This document shows positions 16,701-25,247 of a DNA stretch of 64,000 bases, piece after piece. Both the position numbers and the translations under genes were made by a program. The notes beneath the pieces were generated by a model. It worked only from the letters and a program-made list of their open reading frames with translations. It ran no database searches and was not told the DNA's origin. Origin of the DNA: Neoaquamicrobium microcysteis (GTDB lineage Bacteria; Pseudomonadota; Alphaproteobacteria; Rhizobiales; Rhizobiaceae); contig NZ_VSZS01000066.1 of NCBI RefSeq assembly GCF_008180155.1, forward strand, positions 186,001 through 250,000. The letters run 5' to 3'. Each line of letters begins with the position of its first letter. Position 1 is the stretch's first letter.

Positions 16701-16855
16701 TATGAGGCGATCGGGCCGAAGGGTGGCTGCCTCGCAGCGGCGCCGATTTTCCTGTGCGCATCCCGGCTCGGGCTTTCGTGTGCCCGGCCGTTGCGGCATG
16801 GTCTGGCTTGACCGGAAATCGGTCAGAGTCAGGAACAGCTTGAGGATCGAGACCG

Positions 16856-17398
16856 ATGACAGAATTCCGCGCGTCGGTGCGCGACGCGACCGAAGCGGAC
16901 ATGGACGCGGTCTGCGCAATCTACGCGCATCATGTGTTGCACGGCCTGGCAACCTTTGAGGAAGTGCCACCTTCCGTCGACGAAATGAAGACGCGCCGAG
17001 CAGCGGTTCTTGCCGCCGGGCTACCCTATCTGGTCGCGGAGCTTGAAGGCCGCATCGTCGGCTATGCCTATGCGACGGCCTATCGGCCGCGGCCTGCCTA
17101 CCGTTTCTCCATCGAGGATTCCGTCTATGTCGAGGACGGGCTGGCGGGAAATGGGATAGGGAGTGGGTTGCTCACCGCGCTTATCGCACGGTGCGAGACG
17201 GGGCCGTGGCGGCAGATGCTGGCCGTGATCGGCAACAGCGGAAATGAAGGCTCCATAGCGCTGCACAAGCGCATGGGCTTCACGCATACCGGCACGTTCA
17301 AATCCGTTGGCTTCAAGCTTGGCCGGTGGGTGGATACGGTGCTCATGCAGCGGCCGCTGGGCGAGGGCGACGCGACGCTACCGGGGTCGCGCGAATAG
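16856..17398 (+). CDS. GNAT N-acetyltransferase, phosphinothricin-acetyltransferase-like
   Basis: 180 residues. The family resemblance is to Pat/Bar/YncA acetyltransferases: VRDATEADMDAVCAIYAHHV at the N-terminus, TFEEVPPSVDEM, a central AYATAYRPRPAYRFSIEDSVYV strand pair, and the acetyl-CoA loop GLAGNGIGSGLL at about residues 95-106, then VIGNSGNEGSIALHKRMGF. Such enzymes acetylate the amino group of phosphinothricin, methionine sulfoximine or other amino acids. It has its own promoter region downstream of the GntR gene and its 3' end overlaps the convergent TetR gene by 21 bases. The real substrate is not deducible. Confidence 0.8.
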   Translation: MTEFRASVRDATEADMDAVCAIYAHHVLHGLATFEEVPPSVDEMKTRRAAVLAAGLPYLVAELEGRIVGYAYATAYRPRPAYRFSIEDSVYVEDGLAGNGIGSGLLTALIARCETGPWRQMLAVIGNSGNEGSIALHKRMGFTHTGTFKSVGFKLGRWVDTVLMQRPLGEGDATLPGSRE

Positions 17399-17980
17399 GC
17401 CACCTATCACTGCTTCCAGCACCCTGAGGTGCTCGTCCGCCGGAGCGCCGGCCTCTATGGCGAGTGCCGCACGGTCGAACATGGCGCCGAGCTGCGCGGC
17501 CAGCGCGTCAAGCGGCAGGCTGGGCAGGTCTCCCGCTTCGATCGCGAGACCAAGCCCCTGCTTCAAAGTGCGTCCTCCGTAGCGCGCATCGATCTCGTCC
17601 ATCTCGGCTCGGCCGAGTACGGCCGGCCCGTCCAGCAGCAGCAGGCGCGTGCGGCCTGGCACCGACATCGCATGGAGGAAGGCTTCGCCGCCCTTTAGCA
17701 GAGCGTCGCGCGGGGTCATCGTCTCCGGCGCGTCGCGCTCGATCTCCTCAGCCACCGCCTGCGATTCCGCCTCGACGACGGCGCGCAGCAGCGCCTGCTT
17801 GTCGGCGAAATGGTGATAGAGCGCGCCGCGCGTGACGCCGGCGGCGGTTACGATCTCGGGCGTGCCCGTTTCCGCATATGACTTTTCAACGAAAAGCTCC
17901 CGCGCTGCGGAAATGAGTGCGCCGCGCGTCGCCTCCGTGCGTTCACGATTAGACCGGCGCCTTAAATTTTGCTGTTGCAT
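17378..17980 (-). CDS. TetR-family transcriptional regulator
   Basis: 200 residues from ATG 17980. The TetR helix-turn-helix lies near residues 12-60: TRGALISAARELFVEKSY, then IVTAAGVTRGALYHHFADKQALL. The C-terminal ligand domain is variable, so the inducer cannot be named. A longer start 11 codons upstream would run through the operator repeats and lacks a box, so it is rejected. The start codon abuts the first of two near-identical operator repeats that fill the spacer to the divergent VOC gene, so it very probably represses itself and that gene. The 3' end overlaps the convergent GNAT gene by 21 bases. Confidence 0.85.
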   Translation of the reverse strand: MQQQNLRRRSNRERTEATRGALISAARELFVEKSYAETGTPEIVTAAGVTRGALYHHFADKQALLRAVVEAESQAVAEEIERDAPETMTPRDALLKGGEAFLHAMSVPGRTRLLLLDGPAVLGRAEMDEIDARYGGRTLKQGLGLAIEAGDLPSLPLDALAAQLGAMFDRAALAIEAGAPADEHLRVLEAVIGGLFARPR

Positions 17981-18030
17981 ACATGCAGCCTGTATGTTAA
18001 TTGAAAAATACATGCAGATTGTATGTTAAT
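17979..18030. promoter_or_regulatory. Twin TetR operators between the TetR and VOC genes
   Basis: Two 23-base copies (17979-18001 and 18008-18030) differ at only two positions. Each carries an inverted repeat: ACATGCAG-C-CTGTATGT at 17981-17997 and ACATGCAG-A-TTGTATGT at 18010-18026. The copies are spaced 29 bases, nearly three helical turns, so two dimers would sit on one face. The first touches the TetR start codon and the second ends 20 bases before the VOC start, so both divergent promoters would be blocked. Confidence 0.7.
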
Positions 18031-18050
18031 AGCGAAGGAAAGGAAAGACC

Positions 18051-18476
18051 GTGAAAGCCACCAGCTACTATCCTGTCATCATGACCGACGATGTCGTCGG
18101 TACCACTGCCTTCTACGTAGAGCATTTCAGCTTCAAGGTGCTGTTCGAGAGCGACTGGTACGTGCATCTTGCGTCCACCGAAGACGAGACGATCAACCTG
18201 GCCGTTCTCGACGGCACCCACGAGACGATTCCCGAGGTCGGCAGGGGGCGCGTGTCAGGGCTGCTGCTGAACTTTGAGGTCGAAGACGTGGATGCCATTC
18301 ACGACCGGCTGGTGGCTGCCGGCCTGCCGGTGCTGCGCTCGCTGCGCGACGAGGATTTCGGCCAGCGCCACTTCATCACCGCCGATCCAAATGGCGTGCT
18401 GATCGACATCATCAAGCCGATCCCGCCGAACGCCGACTACGCCGCGCAGTATGCACCCGAGGCGCTGCCGGAGTAA
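18051..18476 (+). CDS. Glyoxalase/bleomycin-resistance (VOC) family protein
   Basis: 141 residues, a single-domain VOC protein with the usual two beta-alpha-beta-beta-beta repeats (about residues 5-65 and 73-125). It starts at GTG 18051 behind an AAGGAAAGG purine-rich box. Visible features are [57 protein letters not shown] and the C-terminal [16 protein letters not shown], where Asp/Glu positions may bind metal. Some members bind bleomycin-type drugs and others are dioxygenases or isomerases. Divergence from the TetR gene with shared operators suggests induction by a small toxic compound, possibly its substrate. Confidence 0.82.
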   Translation: MKATSYYPVIMTDDVVGTTAFYVEHFSFKVLFESDWYVHLASTEDETINLAVLDGTHETIPEVGRGRVSGLLLNFEVEDVDAIHDRLVAAGLPVLRSLRDEDFGQRHFITADPNGVLIDIIKPIPPNADYAAQYAPEALPE

Positions 18477-18556
18477 TGTCAGCATTGGGGTGCGGCGATC
18501 TTGCAAGAACCTTCCGCCCGGTTCTTGATAGGCTGCACCCCGAGAGGACCAGCGGC

Positions 18557-19171
18557 ATGGAAAAGATCGACTTCAAGAAGGCCATGAAGCCGCTTTGGCA
18601 GCCGGCGGCGGGAAAATTCAGCATCGTGGACGTGCCGGCCATGCAGTTCGCGATGGTGGACGGGCGCGGTGACCCGAACACATCGCCCGCCTATGCGCAT
18701 GCGATCGAGTGGCTCTACGCGGTCAGCTATCCTCTCAAATTCATGTCGAAGAAGGAACTCGGCCGCGACTACGCCGTGATGCCGCTGGAGGGGCTGTGGT
18801 GGGCGGACGACACGGAAAGTTTCATCAAGCGGGACAAAGCGGCATGGCACTGGACAATGATGGTCATGCAACCTGTCTGGATAACTCAGGAGATGTTTGC
18901 AGTTGCGGTCGACAAGGCGCGTGGCAAGCTTGGCGAACCGCCCGCAAGCCTTCGGCTGGAGACTTACGCCGAAGGTCTCAGCGTCCAGACACTGCACGTC
19001 GGCTCCTATGACGACGAGGGGCCGGTATTGCAGCGTCTGCATGCCGAGTTCATTCCGCAGAACGGGCTTGCCGAGACCGGCCGCCATCATGAGATTTACC
19101 TGTCCGACCCGCGCAGGACGGTTCCGGAGAAGCTGAAGACCATTTTGCGCCAGCCTGTGCGGCCTGCGTGA
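18557..19171 (+). CDS. GyrI-like small-molecule-binding domain protein
   Basis: 204 residues from ATG 18557 behind GAGAGGACC. The sequence resembles stand-alone GyrI-like (SOUL/BRAM fold) proteins: KPLWQPAAGKFSIVDVPAMQFAMVDGRGDPN near the N-terminus, YAHAIEWLYAVSYPLKFMSKK, GLWWADD, and a second half with ETYAEGLSVQTLHVGSYDDEGPVL. The two-repeat layout with a Trp-rich pocket is typical for binding hydrophobic small molecules; some relatives hydrolyse cyclopropanoids. There is no DNA-binding domain. It is 80 bases after the VOC gene and may be co-induced through the TetR operators. Confidence 0.75.
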   Translation: MEKIDFKKAMKPLWQPAAGKFSIVDVPAMQFAMVDGRGDPNTSPAYAHAIEWLYAVSYPLKFMSKKELGRDYAVMPLEGLWWADDTESFIKRDKAAWHWTMMVMQPVWITQEMFAVAVDKARGKLGEPPASLRLETYAEGLSVQTLHVGSYDDEGPVLQRLHAEFIPQNGLAETGRHHEIYLSDPRRTVPEKLKTILRQPVRPA

Positions 19172-19177
19172 GGACAA

Positions 19178-19600
19178 ATGCCTCAGAGCACGCTCACCCT
19201 ATCCACCTCAGGCCCCGGCCTCTACGAATTTACCGACCGCGTAGCTGCGTTCGTGCGGGGCGCCGGTACGGAGACGGGCGTGGTGACGGTATTCGTGCGT
19301 CACACCTCATGCTCGCTGGTGATCCAGGAAAACGCAGATCCGGATGTGAGGCGCGACCTCGATGCGTTCTTCCGGCGACTGGTTCCGCCGTCCACCGACC
19401 CCTCGATGCGGTGGGTGGTTCATACTACCGAGGGACCGGATGACATGCCGGCGCATATCAAGGCCGCACTGACGGCCGTGTCGCTCTCCATTCCCGTTTC
19501 CGGCGGGCGAATGGTGCTGGGCACATGGCAGGGCATCTACCTGTTCGAGCATCGCGACAGCCCCCATCGACGCGAGGTGGTGCTGCATCTTGGCGCGTGA
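19178..19600 (+). CDS. yjbQ: YjbQ family (UPF0047) protein
   Basis: 140 residues, full family length. The conserved core is clear: VTVFVRHTSCSLVIQENADPDV at residues ~39-60, HTTEGPDDMPAHIKAAL and the C-terminal LGTWQGIYLFEHRDSPHRREV. The invariant His/Asp residues in those blocks form the presumed active site. YjbQ proteins have a weak thiamine-phosphate synthase activity in Escherichia coli genetics, but the physiological role is unsettled. It follows the GyrI-like gene after 6 bases on the same strand. Confidence 0.88.
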   Translation: MPQSTLTLSTSGPGLYEFTDRVAAFVRGAGTETGVVTVFVRHTSCSLVIQENADPDVRRDLDAFFRRLVPPSTDPSMRWVVHTTEGPDDMPAHIKAALTAVSLSIPVSGGRMVLGTWQGIYLFEHRDSPHRREVVLHLGA

Positions 19601-19694
19601 CGCACATCGCGGTTTCCCTTGCCCGGCTGCCGGGGTTATAGGTGGGTATCGTACAACAAGACTGCGTTTGGCGCGGCGATGACGGGAGACGGCG

Positions 19695-19976
19695 ATGTCG
19701 TTCTGGAAAAAGCTCTTTGGTGGAGGCGATGCCGGTGGCGCTGAGCCTGCCGGTGATCCGGTGGAGCACAAGGGGTTCCTCATCCGCGCGACGCCCTTCA
19801 CGGAAGGCGGGCAATACCAGACCTGCGGCATTATCTCGAAGGAGATCGACGGCGAGGTGAAAGAGCACCGGTTCATCCGGGCAGACCGCTTTCCCTCCCG
19901 GGACGATGCCATTGACGTGACGTTGCGAAAAGCGCGGCAGATCATCGACGAGCAGGGCGACCGGATATTCAAATGA
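19695..19976 (+). CDS. HlyU-family protein
   Basis: 93 residues. After a short basic, Gly-rich N-terminus (SFWKKLFGGGDAGG) comes the single HlyU-like domain: EHKGFLIRATPFTEGGQYQTCGII, EVKEHRFIRADRFPSRDDAID and KARQIIDEQGDRIF. Alphaproteobacterial members are annotated as HlyU transcriptional regulators, although the fold differs from the ArsR-type HlyU of Vibrio and there is no obvious helix-turn-helix. Function in this organism is unknown. It has a 94-base upstream spacer and appears to be a separate small unit. Confidence 0.82.
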   Translation: MSFWKKLFGGGDAGGAEPAGDPVEHKGFLIRATPFTEGGQYQTCGIISKEIDGEVKEHRFIRADRFPSRDDAIDVTLRKARQIIDEQGDRIFK

Positions 19977-20066
19977 GTTGCTCGCGGTGGCCGTTCGCGT
20001 GCCGGTCGGCGGCACTTCGGATGGGGAACTGACACGCCCAGGCAGGCAATAGACGGGGAGGATTTG

Positions 20067-20936
20067 ATGTCGCTGGCAGGAAAGACGCTGTTCATCTCGG
20101 GAGGCTCGCGCGGCATCGGGCTTGCGATCGCGCTTCGGGCGGCGCGTGACGGCGCAAACGTGACCATTGCAGCCAAGACCGCCGAGCCCCACCCGAAGCT
20201 GCCGGGCACGATCTACACGGCCGCGGAAGAAATCGAAAAGGCTGGGGGCAAGGCGATGCCGGTTTTGTGCGATATCCGCGAGGAAGCGCAGGTGGGAGCG
20301 GCGGTGGAAAAGACCGTCGAGACCTTCGGCGGCATCGACATCTGCATTAACAACGCAAGCGCGATCAACCTGACCGGAACGCTGGCGACCGATATGAAGC
20401 GCTACGATCTAATGCACCAGATCAACACGCGTGGTACGTTCCTTGTGTCGAAAATGTGCATTCAGCATCTGAAGTTGGCGGCAAATCCTCACATATTGAA
20501 TCTGGCGCCGCCGCTCGACATGCAGGCCAAGTGGTTCAAGAACCATGTCGCCTACACGATGGCGAAGTTCGGGATGTCGATGTGTACGCTGGGCATGAGC
20601 GCGGAGTTCGCCCGTGACGGCATCGCGGTCAACTCGTTGTGGCCGTTGACGGCCATCGACACAGCGGCGGTGCGCAATCTTCTCGGCGGCGAAGCCGTCG
20701 CTTCGATGAGCCGTTCGCCGCAGATCATGGCGGATGCCGCCCACGCGATCCTGACCAGACCTTCACGCGAGACAACCGGAAATTTCTTCATCGACGAGGA
20801 AGTGCTGCGTGCGGAAGGGGTGACCGACTTCTCCGTCTATGCGCCCGGCGCGACCGGCCCGCTCGCAGGGGATTTCTTCGTGCCGGACGAGGTTTTCGAG
20901 CGGACGGACACGAAGGTGGCGCGCACTTTCGGCTAG
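20067..20936 (+). CDS. Short-chain dehydrogenase, HSDL2-like
   Basis: 289 residues from ATG 20067, with GGGGAGG 5-9 bases upstream; a TTG immediately before it is an alternative. Cofactor loop GGSRGIGLAIALRAARDGA is at residues ~12-30, NNASAIN at ~94, catalytic Tyr/Lys in AYTMAKFGMSM at ~164-170, and an extended C-terminus with NFFIDEEVLRAEGVTDFSVY. That layout matches the hydroxysteroid-dehydrogenase-like-2 group, here without the sterol-carrier domain of the animal protein. Probable role: NAD(P)-dependent oxidoreduction of a lipid or acyl substrate. The stop abuts the convergent fusion gene. Confidence 0.85.
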   Translation: MSLAGKTLFISGGSRGIGLAIALRAARDGANVTIAAKTAEPHPKLPGTIYTAAEEIEKAGGKAMPVLCDIREEAQVGAAVEKTVETFGGIDICINNASAINLTGTLATDMKRYDLMHQINTRGTFLVSKMCIQHLKLAANPHILNLAPPLDMQAKWFKNHVAYTMAKFGMSMCTLGMSAEFARDGIAVNSLWPLTAIDTAAVRNLLGGEAVASMSRSPQIMADAAHAILTRPSRETTGNFFIDEEVLRAEGVTDFSVYAPGATGPLAGDFFVPDEVFERTDTKVARTFG

Positions 20937-23054
20937 TCAACCGAACATCAGTCCCTGAACGAAATCGGGAAGCGTCTGCGTAGCCCTCAATGCGATCTTT
21001 AGGTCGGCTCGCACTGCGCGTGGCACCGTACCGATCTCCACCCTGTTCGAGACAGGTACGCCGGCTTCCAGGTCGCGGCTCTGCTGTTCCAGCACAAGCG
21101 TCACGAACATCCGGTGCGCTTCAAGCAACCTTGCTATGTCCTCCATGTTGCCGAGGTTTTTCGCCGCAAGCCCTTCAAGCCTTTCTCGCGTCGAGCGGCG
21201 ACGAATGTCGTGGCGGATGGCAAGCGCGCGTGCGGCGGTGACGATCGGAAACAGGCCATAAAGCTTTAGGTCGATGCGGCCTTCGCTGGTCCTCGGATTA
21301 CCCAGGAAGGTGAACGGGCTGGGGGCGGAAAACAGCTTCTCGCCCATCAGCTTGGCAAAAGGGGGCTGGTCGGTTGCCGTCGCAAAGGCATGTTCGAAGA
21401 GTTCCGCCCCCAAGGCGAGGTCGCCGTGGACCGGGCGCTGATCGAAGAAGATGTCGACGTTGAGCAAATCTTCGGCGCGTGATCGCCCGACCCAGTCTGC
21501 GATGCGAGCCCGCCAAGTGGCAGCCGATCCGCGCCATTGCGCGTTCTTCGCCATCACGCCGCCCTTGCAGTAGGGGATGCCCGCAGCATCTAGAATGTCG
21601 GCAACGCGGCTCCCCAGATCGGCAAACCATCGATCTGCCTCCCGGTCCGGCTCGCCTTGCGCAAACACGATCGCGTTGTCCTGATCGGGAGCAAGCAGGC
21701 TTTCGCCGCGTCCTCCAGAGCCCAGCACCATCAGCGCATAGGGGCAAGGCGGCGCGCCTAGACCCTCCTCCTTCATCGCCGCTTCAGCGAGTTCGGCCGC
21801 GCGGCGCGTCATGACGCGTATTTCCTCGCTGACGACGCCGGCCACAAGGCGGGCGTCCAAATCTTCGGCAGCGAGGCTGCGTGCGACTGCGGGGAGCGTT
21901 GCCCAGGCCTGGGCCATCTCGCTTGCGCTGGCGGCTGCACCGATGGCGTCGTCCAGACTGATTGCGGAACCCGCCCGCAGGCGCAACAGGTCGCGCGCCG
22001 AGATGACGCCGGACAGCCGCTCGTTTTCGTCACGGACGGCCAGGTGGCGGATCTTCAGCCGCTCCATGCGGGCGATGGCGCGGTAGACGAACGCCTCACC
22101 CGATATGCTGGCCAACGGGCGCGAGGCGAAATCGCCGGCCCTCATCCCGAGTGCGTCCGCGCCGTGGGCAGCGATGCGGCGCATCACGTCCCGCTCGGTC
22201 AGGATGCCGTATTGCGACACCGGCCCCAGAGGTTCGCCGTCAGCACTCACGAAGACGGAGCTGATGCGCCGCTCCGTCATCAGGTCTATTGCGGCCTTTG
22301 CGGCCATATCTTCGCGGATCGTGGCGACGGGGCTCGTCATCAGGTCGCGCACGCGGTGCCGGTATGCGTAGGGATCGACAGGGCTGATCGAGGCCGACAG
22401 GTCCGGCCGGGATACGGGTTCGGCCCATCCGGCACGATGGGCGCTTTCGAGCTGCGATGCCAGAGAGAGGCATGCGCGCTCCGCCTCGGCAAGGGTGCGG
22501 ATCCCGCGCTGGGCCAGATGGGGAACCAGCGCTACGAAGATTTCCGCCGCGGCATGCGCGTCGCCGATGGCGCTGTGCCGGCCGGCAATGCGCACGCCGA
22601 GCCAGCCGGCAAGCGTGTCAAGCGATTCTTCGGGAAGGCGGGGGTTGGCAATCGCGCCAAGCAGGCGAACGCACAGCGCGCGCGGCTTGGTCCAGTGCAG
22701 ATCTGCCCGCGACGCCTCGCTTTCCAGCACGGCGAGATCGAAGCCTATGGAATGGCCGATGAGAACACGTGCGCCGCAAAAGGACTGGAACGCACGGAGC
22801 GCGTCTGAAAAGGGCGGCGCGCCGCGGACGGCAGCGTCGTCGATGCCGTGAATGGCGGTCGAGGAAAGCGAGATTGGTTCGCCCGGGTCGACAAAAGTGT
22901 CGAACGTATCATCCGATCGCACCTTGCCGAGGGCAATCGCAACGCCTGCCAACTGCACGATACGCGCCCTTGCAGTATCCAGCCCGGTCGTTTCGGTATC
23001 GATCGCGACCGCATCCAGTGCGGCTAGCGGCATCGCTCCGCCTATGGCCTTCAT
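20937..23054 (-). CDS. DEDDh exonuclease - CBS pair - DUF294 nucleotidyltransferase fusion protein
   Basis: 705 residues from ATG 23054, which follows AGGAGGA; an ATG 16 codons earlier lacks a box. Residues ~13-185 are a DnaQ-like 3'-5' exonuclease: AIDTETTG gives Asp19 and Glu21, HSIGFDLAVL gives the third acidic residue, and GRHSAIGDAHAA gives His160 and Asp165. Residues ~235-360 are a tandem CBS domain. Residues ~380-520 are a DUF294 GlnD-like nucleotidyltransferase with GSGGRGE (445-451) and APDQDNA supplying the metal Asp pair. A DUF294_C domain closes the protein. The full set of catalytic residues is present in both enzymatic halves. Adenine nucleotides may gate the enzyme through the CBS pair. 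The substrate is unknown. Confidence 0.85.
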   Translation of the reverse strand: MKAIGGAMPLAALDAVAIDTETTGLDTARARIVQLAGVAIALGKVRSDDTFDTFVDPGEPISLSSTAIHGIDDAAVRGAPPFSDALRAFQSFCGARVLIGHSIGFDLAVLESEASRADLHWTKPRALCVRLLGAIANPRLPEESLDTLAGWLGVRIAGRHSAIGDAHAAAEIFVALVPHLAQRGIRTLAEAERACLSLASQLESAHRAGWAEPVSRPDLSASISPVDPYAYRHRVRDLMTSPVATIREDMAAKAAIDLMTERRISSVFVSADGEPLGPVSQYGILTERDVMRRIAAHGADALGMRAGDFASRPLASISGEAFVYRAIARMERLKIRHLAVRDENERLSGVISARDLLRLRAGSAISLDDAIGAAASASEMAQAWATLPAVARSLAAEDLDARLVAGVVSEEIRVMTRRAAELAEAAMKEEGLGAPPCPYALMVLGSGGRGESLLAPDQDNAIVFAQGEPDREADRWFADLGSRVADILDAAGIPYCKGGVMAKNAQWRGSAATWRARIADWVGRSRAEDLLNVDIFFDQRPVHGDLALGAELFEHAFATATDQPPFAKLMGEKLFSAPSPFTFLGNPRTSEGRIDLKLYGLFPIVTAARALAIRHDIRRRSTRERLEGLAAKNLGNMEDIARLLEAHRMFVTLVLEQQSRDLEAGVPVSNRVEIGTVPRAVRADLKIALRATQTLPDFVQGLMFG

Positions 23055-23132
23055 GGAACTCCTCCTGCCGTGCAATGTGTCATTGCGAGGCGGGCAAGTC
23101 ACCGGGAAGAAAGTCGAATACCGGATAAGACA

Positions 23133-23167
23133 AGGCCCGGCCGGGGAGGGGGAAACCGGCCGGGCCT
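23133..23167 (-). terminator. GC-rich hairpin downstream of the OmpA-family gene
   Basis: AGGCCCGGCCGG and CCGGCCGGGCCT form a perfect 12-bp stem with an 11-base loop. On the minus strand it is followed by TTGTCTTATCC, a weak T-tract. It probably ends transcripts of the OmpA gene before they enter the fusion gene. Confidence 0.5.
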
Positions 23168-23211
23168 CGCGCCACGATCCCCCGATCAGAGGGATGGGGC
23201 AGGGAACTCTG

Positions 23212-23242
23212 GTGGTCGGGGCCTATTGCCCCGACCACTTTT
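23212..23242 (+). terminator. Hairpin with T-tail between the OmpA and exonuclease-fusion genes
   Basis: GTGGTCGGGGC and GCCCCGACCAC form a perfect 11-bp stem around CTATT; TTTT follows on the plus strand. It lies 54 bases past the OmpA stop on the minus strand. The T-tail points to the plus direction, where no gene is nearby upstream, so it may act against antisense transcription or as part of a two-way terminator with the hairpin at 23133. Confidence 0.5.
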
Positions 23243-23296
23243 ATGTGGGGATACGCATATGGCTTTTCAAAGGCCTCATGCGCGGTCCGCCAGCTG

Positions 23297-25081
23297 TCAC
23301 TGCTGGGCAGAGGCGACCGGTGCCACCAGCGGCGTGATACGGCGCATCGCGACACGGCGGTTCTGGCGCTCTGGTTCCTCGGTCGCGACCTTCAGGTAGC
23401 GTTCGCCATAACCCTGAGTGACCAGGTTCTCCGGCGGAATGCCGAACACGTTGGTCAGCGCCATGGCGACCGACTCCGCGCGCCTGTCGGACAGGGCAAG
23501 GTTCGCCTCATCCGAGCCGACCGCATCGGTGTGACCCTCGATCAGGAACGTCTCGGCCGGATTCTGATCCAGCAGACGCTCCATGGCAGTAGCCACGCCT
23601 TCCAGCCGCGCGATCTCGCTCTCCGCGATGGAAGCCGAGCCGAACTCGAAGGTTATGGTGTCGAGGTCGATGCGGCGCACGCTGTCGCGAACGCGTGCCG
23701 AGTACTTCACCTCGTCGATCGTGTAGAGGCGGCGTACCGGCTCGACCGGCGGCTGGTAAAGGAAGTCGTAATATACATCCTCATTGCGCACGTTTCGTGC
23801 ATCTAGAATGTATTCCTCGCGAGGAATAGTCAGCCTCAGCGGCGGAAGATCAAGAGCAGGGTCACGCCATTGGCGACGCTCGTCCCGGTCGCGACGGTCT
23901 GCATAGACGAGCACGTATTCGGTGCCGTCCGGCATGATGCGCGAGCGGCGCACGATGTCGCCGTAGCGGTCGCGGATCGTCACCACCTGCACGCCGTTCG
24001 GGCGGACCACCGTCTCGCGATAGCGGCCGCGCGGAAGTTCCTCATAGTACACTTCCTCGGCGCCGCGGCCGATACGTTCCCGATCGTCGCTCTGCACGAT
24101 GGTTTGGTTGTTGAACTGGATCACGATGCGATCACCGATCTCACGCAGCACATCCATTCCTTCGCGACGTTCGGCGCGTTCCTCGCGACGTTCGACACGG
24201 CGGCCTTCCTCGGCCCGCAGAGATTCGATCTGTACGGGCTCTTCAAGCTGCTGTGCGTCCTGGTCGGAGGTCGGAGGCGGGCCAGCGTCTTCGACCGGCG
24301 CAGGCTGTGCCTGCTCGCCGCCAGCTTCAGGCTGCGGTGCCTCTTCCTTCTGGCTGTCGAGGATCGGCGCTTCGCCTTCAGCAGGCTCCTGCATCTCCGT
24401 TTCGGCGTCGGGGGCCGGAGCTTGCTCTTCTGCGGCGGGGGCTTCCTCCTGCTCGAACTGCAGGCCGCCACCCTCGGCAGGCTGCTCAGCTTCCGGTTCG
24501 GGCGCAGGTTCTGCTTCCGCAGGGGCGTCTTCTGCTGCCGGGGCCTCTTCAGCGGGCTCTTCCGCTTCGGGCTGCATATCCTGTTCAGGCTCGGCAGGTT
24601 GCTCGAACTGGAGGCCATTCTGTGCAGGCGCTTCTTCCTCTACCGCGGGAGCCTCGGGCTCCACCGGCTCTTCGGCAGGCGCTTCCTCAGCGGGAGCCTC
24701 ATCAGCTGGTGCTTCATCAGCAGGAGCCTCCTCTGCGGGTGCTTCCTCGGCAGGTGCTTCTTCTTCCGGGGCTTCGTCGGCAGGCGCCTCTTCTACCGGG
24801 GGTTCTTCGGCAGGTGCCTCTTCAGCCGGCGCTTCTTCGGCTGTGGGAGCTTCCTCTTCGCTCTGTCCTTCTTCCTCCTGCTCGCGAAGCCGGCGAAGTT
24901 CTTCTTCCGTCAGTTCGCCTTCTGTCGCCTGTGCGAGCAAAAGCTGAGAGGATGCCTGCTGTGCGACCCGGACGGGTTCGACCGTTTTGGCGGCAGCCGC
25001 ATGCGGCGAGGCCTGCGCCTGCGCGGTCGCCATAACCAGCGCCAGCGCCGTGCCTGCAAGAATACTTGCTCGGTTCGTCAT
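23297..25081 (-). CDS. OmpA-family outer-membrane protein with long Glu/Ala/Pro-rich linker
   Basis: 594 residues. A signal peptide (residues 1-25, [13 protein letters not shown]) is followed by a low-complexity stretch of about 220 residues (roughly 50-270) built from repeats such as [14 protein letters not shown], two copies of GLQFEQ and no aromatic core. A basic segment ([15 protein letters not shown]) leads to a central region of beta character, [16 protein letters not shown], and then the OmpA C-terminal peptidoglycan-binding domain at about 475-590 ([32 protein letters not shown]). The acidic linker could span the periplasm while the OmpA domain anchors to peptidoglycan. ATG 25081 has GGAGAG 6 bases upstream. 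Related rhizobial proteins exist, but the function is unassigned. Confidence 0.85.
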   Translation of the reverse strand: MTNRASILAGTALALVMATAQAQASPHAAAAKTVEPVRVAQQASSQLLLAQATEGELTEEELRRLREQEEEGQSEEEAPTAEEAPAEEAPAEEPPVEEAPADEAPEEEAPAEEAPAEEAPADEAPADEAPAEEAPAEEPVEPEAPAVEEEAPAQNGLQFEQPAEPEQDMQPEAEEPAEEAPAAEDAPAEAEPAPEPEAEQPAEGGGLQFEQEEAPAAEEQAPAPDAETEMQEPAEGEAPILDSQKEEAPQPEAGGEQAQPAPVEDAGPPPTSDQDAQQLEEPVQIESLRAEEGRRVERREERAERREGMDVLREIGDRIVIQFNNQTIVQSDDRERIGRGAEEVYYEELPRGRYRETVVRPNGVQVVTIRDRYGDIVRRSRIMPDGTEYVLVYADRRDRDERRQWRDPALDLPPLRLTIPREEYILDARNVRNEDVYYDFLYQPPVEPVRRLYTIDEVKYSARVRDSVRRIDLDTITFEFGSASIAESEIARLEGVATAMERLLDQNPAETFLIEGHTDAVGSDEANLALSDRRAESVAMALTNVFGIPPENLVTQGYGERYLKVATEEPERQNRRVAMRRITPLVAPVASAQQ

Positions 25082-25247
25082 CAATTTCTCTCCTGTACGA
25101 TCGTCCCGTTCGCCACCGCAACTTAGAACGCGGCAGTTTGTTCCGCTTTTGCAGCCTCTTGGGCGAAAGCCGGGCGATTACGCGGCAAAAGCGCGGCCGC
25201 GCGTACAGGTTCTTGACCCGGCGCCCTCAAGCGCGCAAACGAGCGCG

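Noticed and set aside
16626-16811. Short plus-strand open frame between the GntR and GNAT genes
   Set aside because: It spans the imperfect operator and has no ribosome box or recognisable sequence; the region is better explained as regulatory.
24600-24900. Tandem repeat DNA in the OmpA gene read as a possible mobile or CRISPR-like array
   Set aside because: The repeats are short, in frame, degenerate at the DNA level and encode a Glu/Ala/Pro linker. There are no unique spacers.
23870-25126. 418-codon plus-strand open frame opposite the OmpA gene
   Set aside because: It is a mirror of the Glu/Ala/Pro repeat of the real gene, giving a Phe/Leu/Arg/Cys-rich peptide with no family resemblance and no ribosome box.
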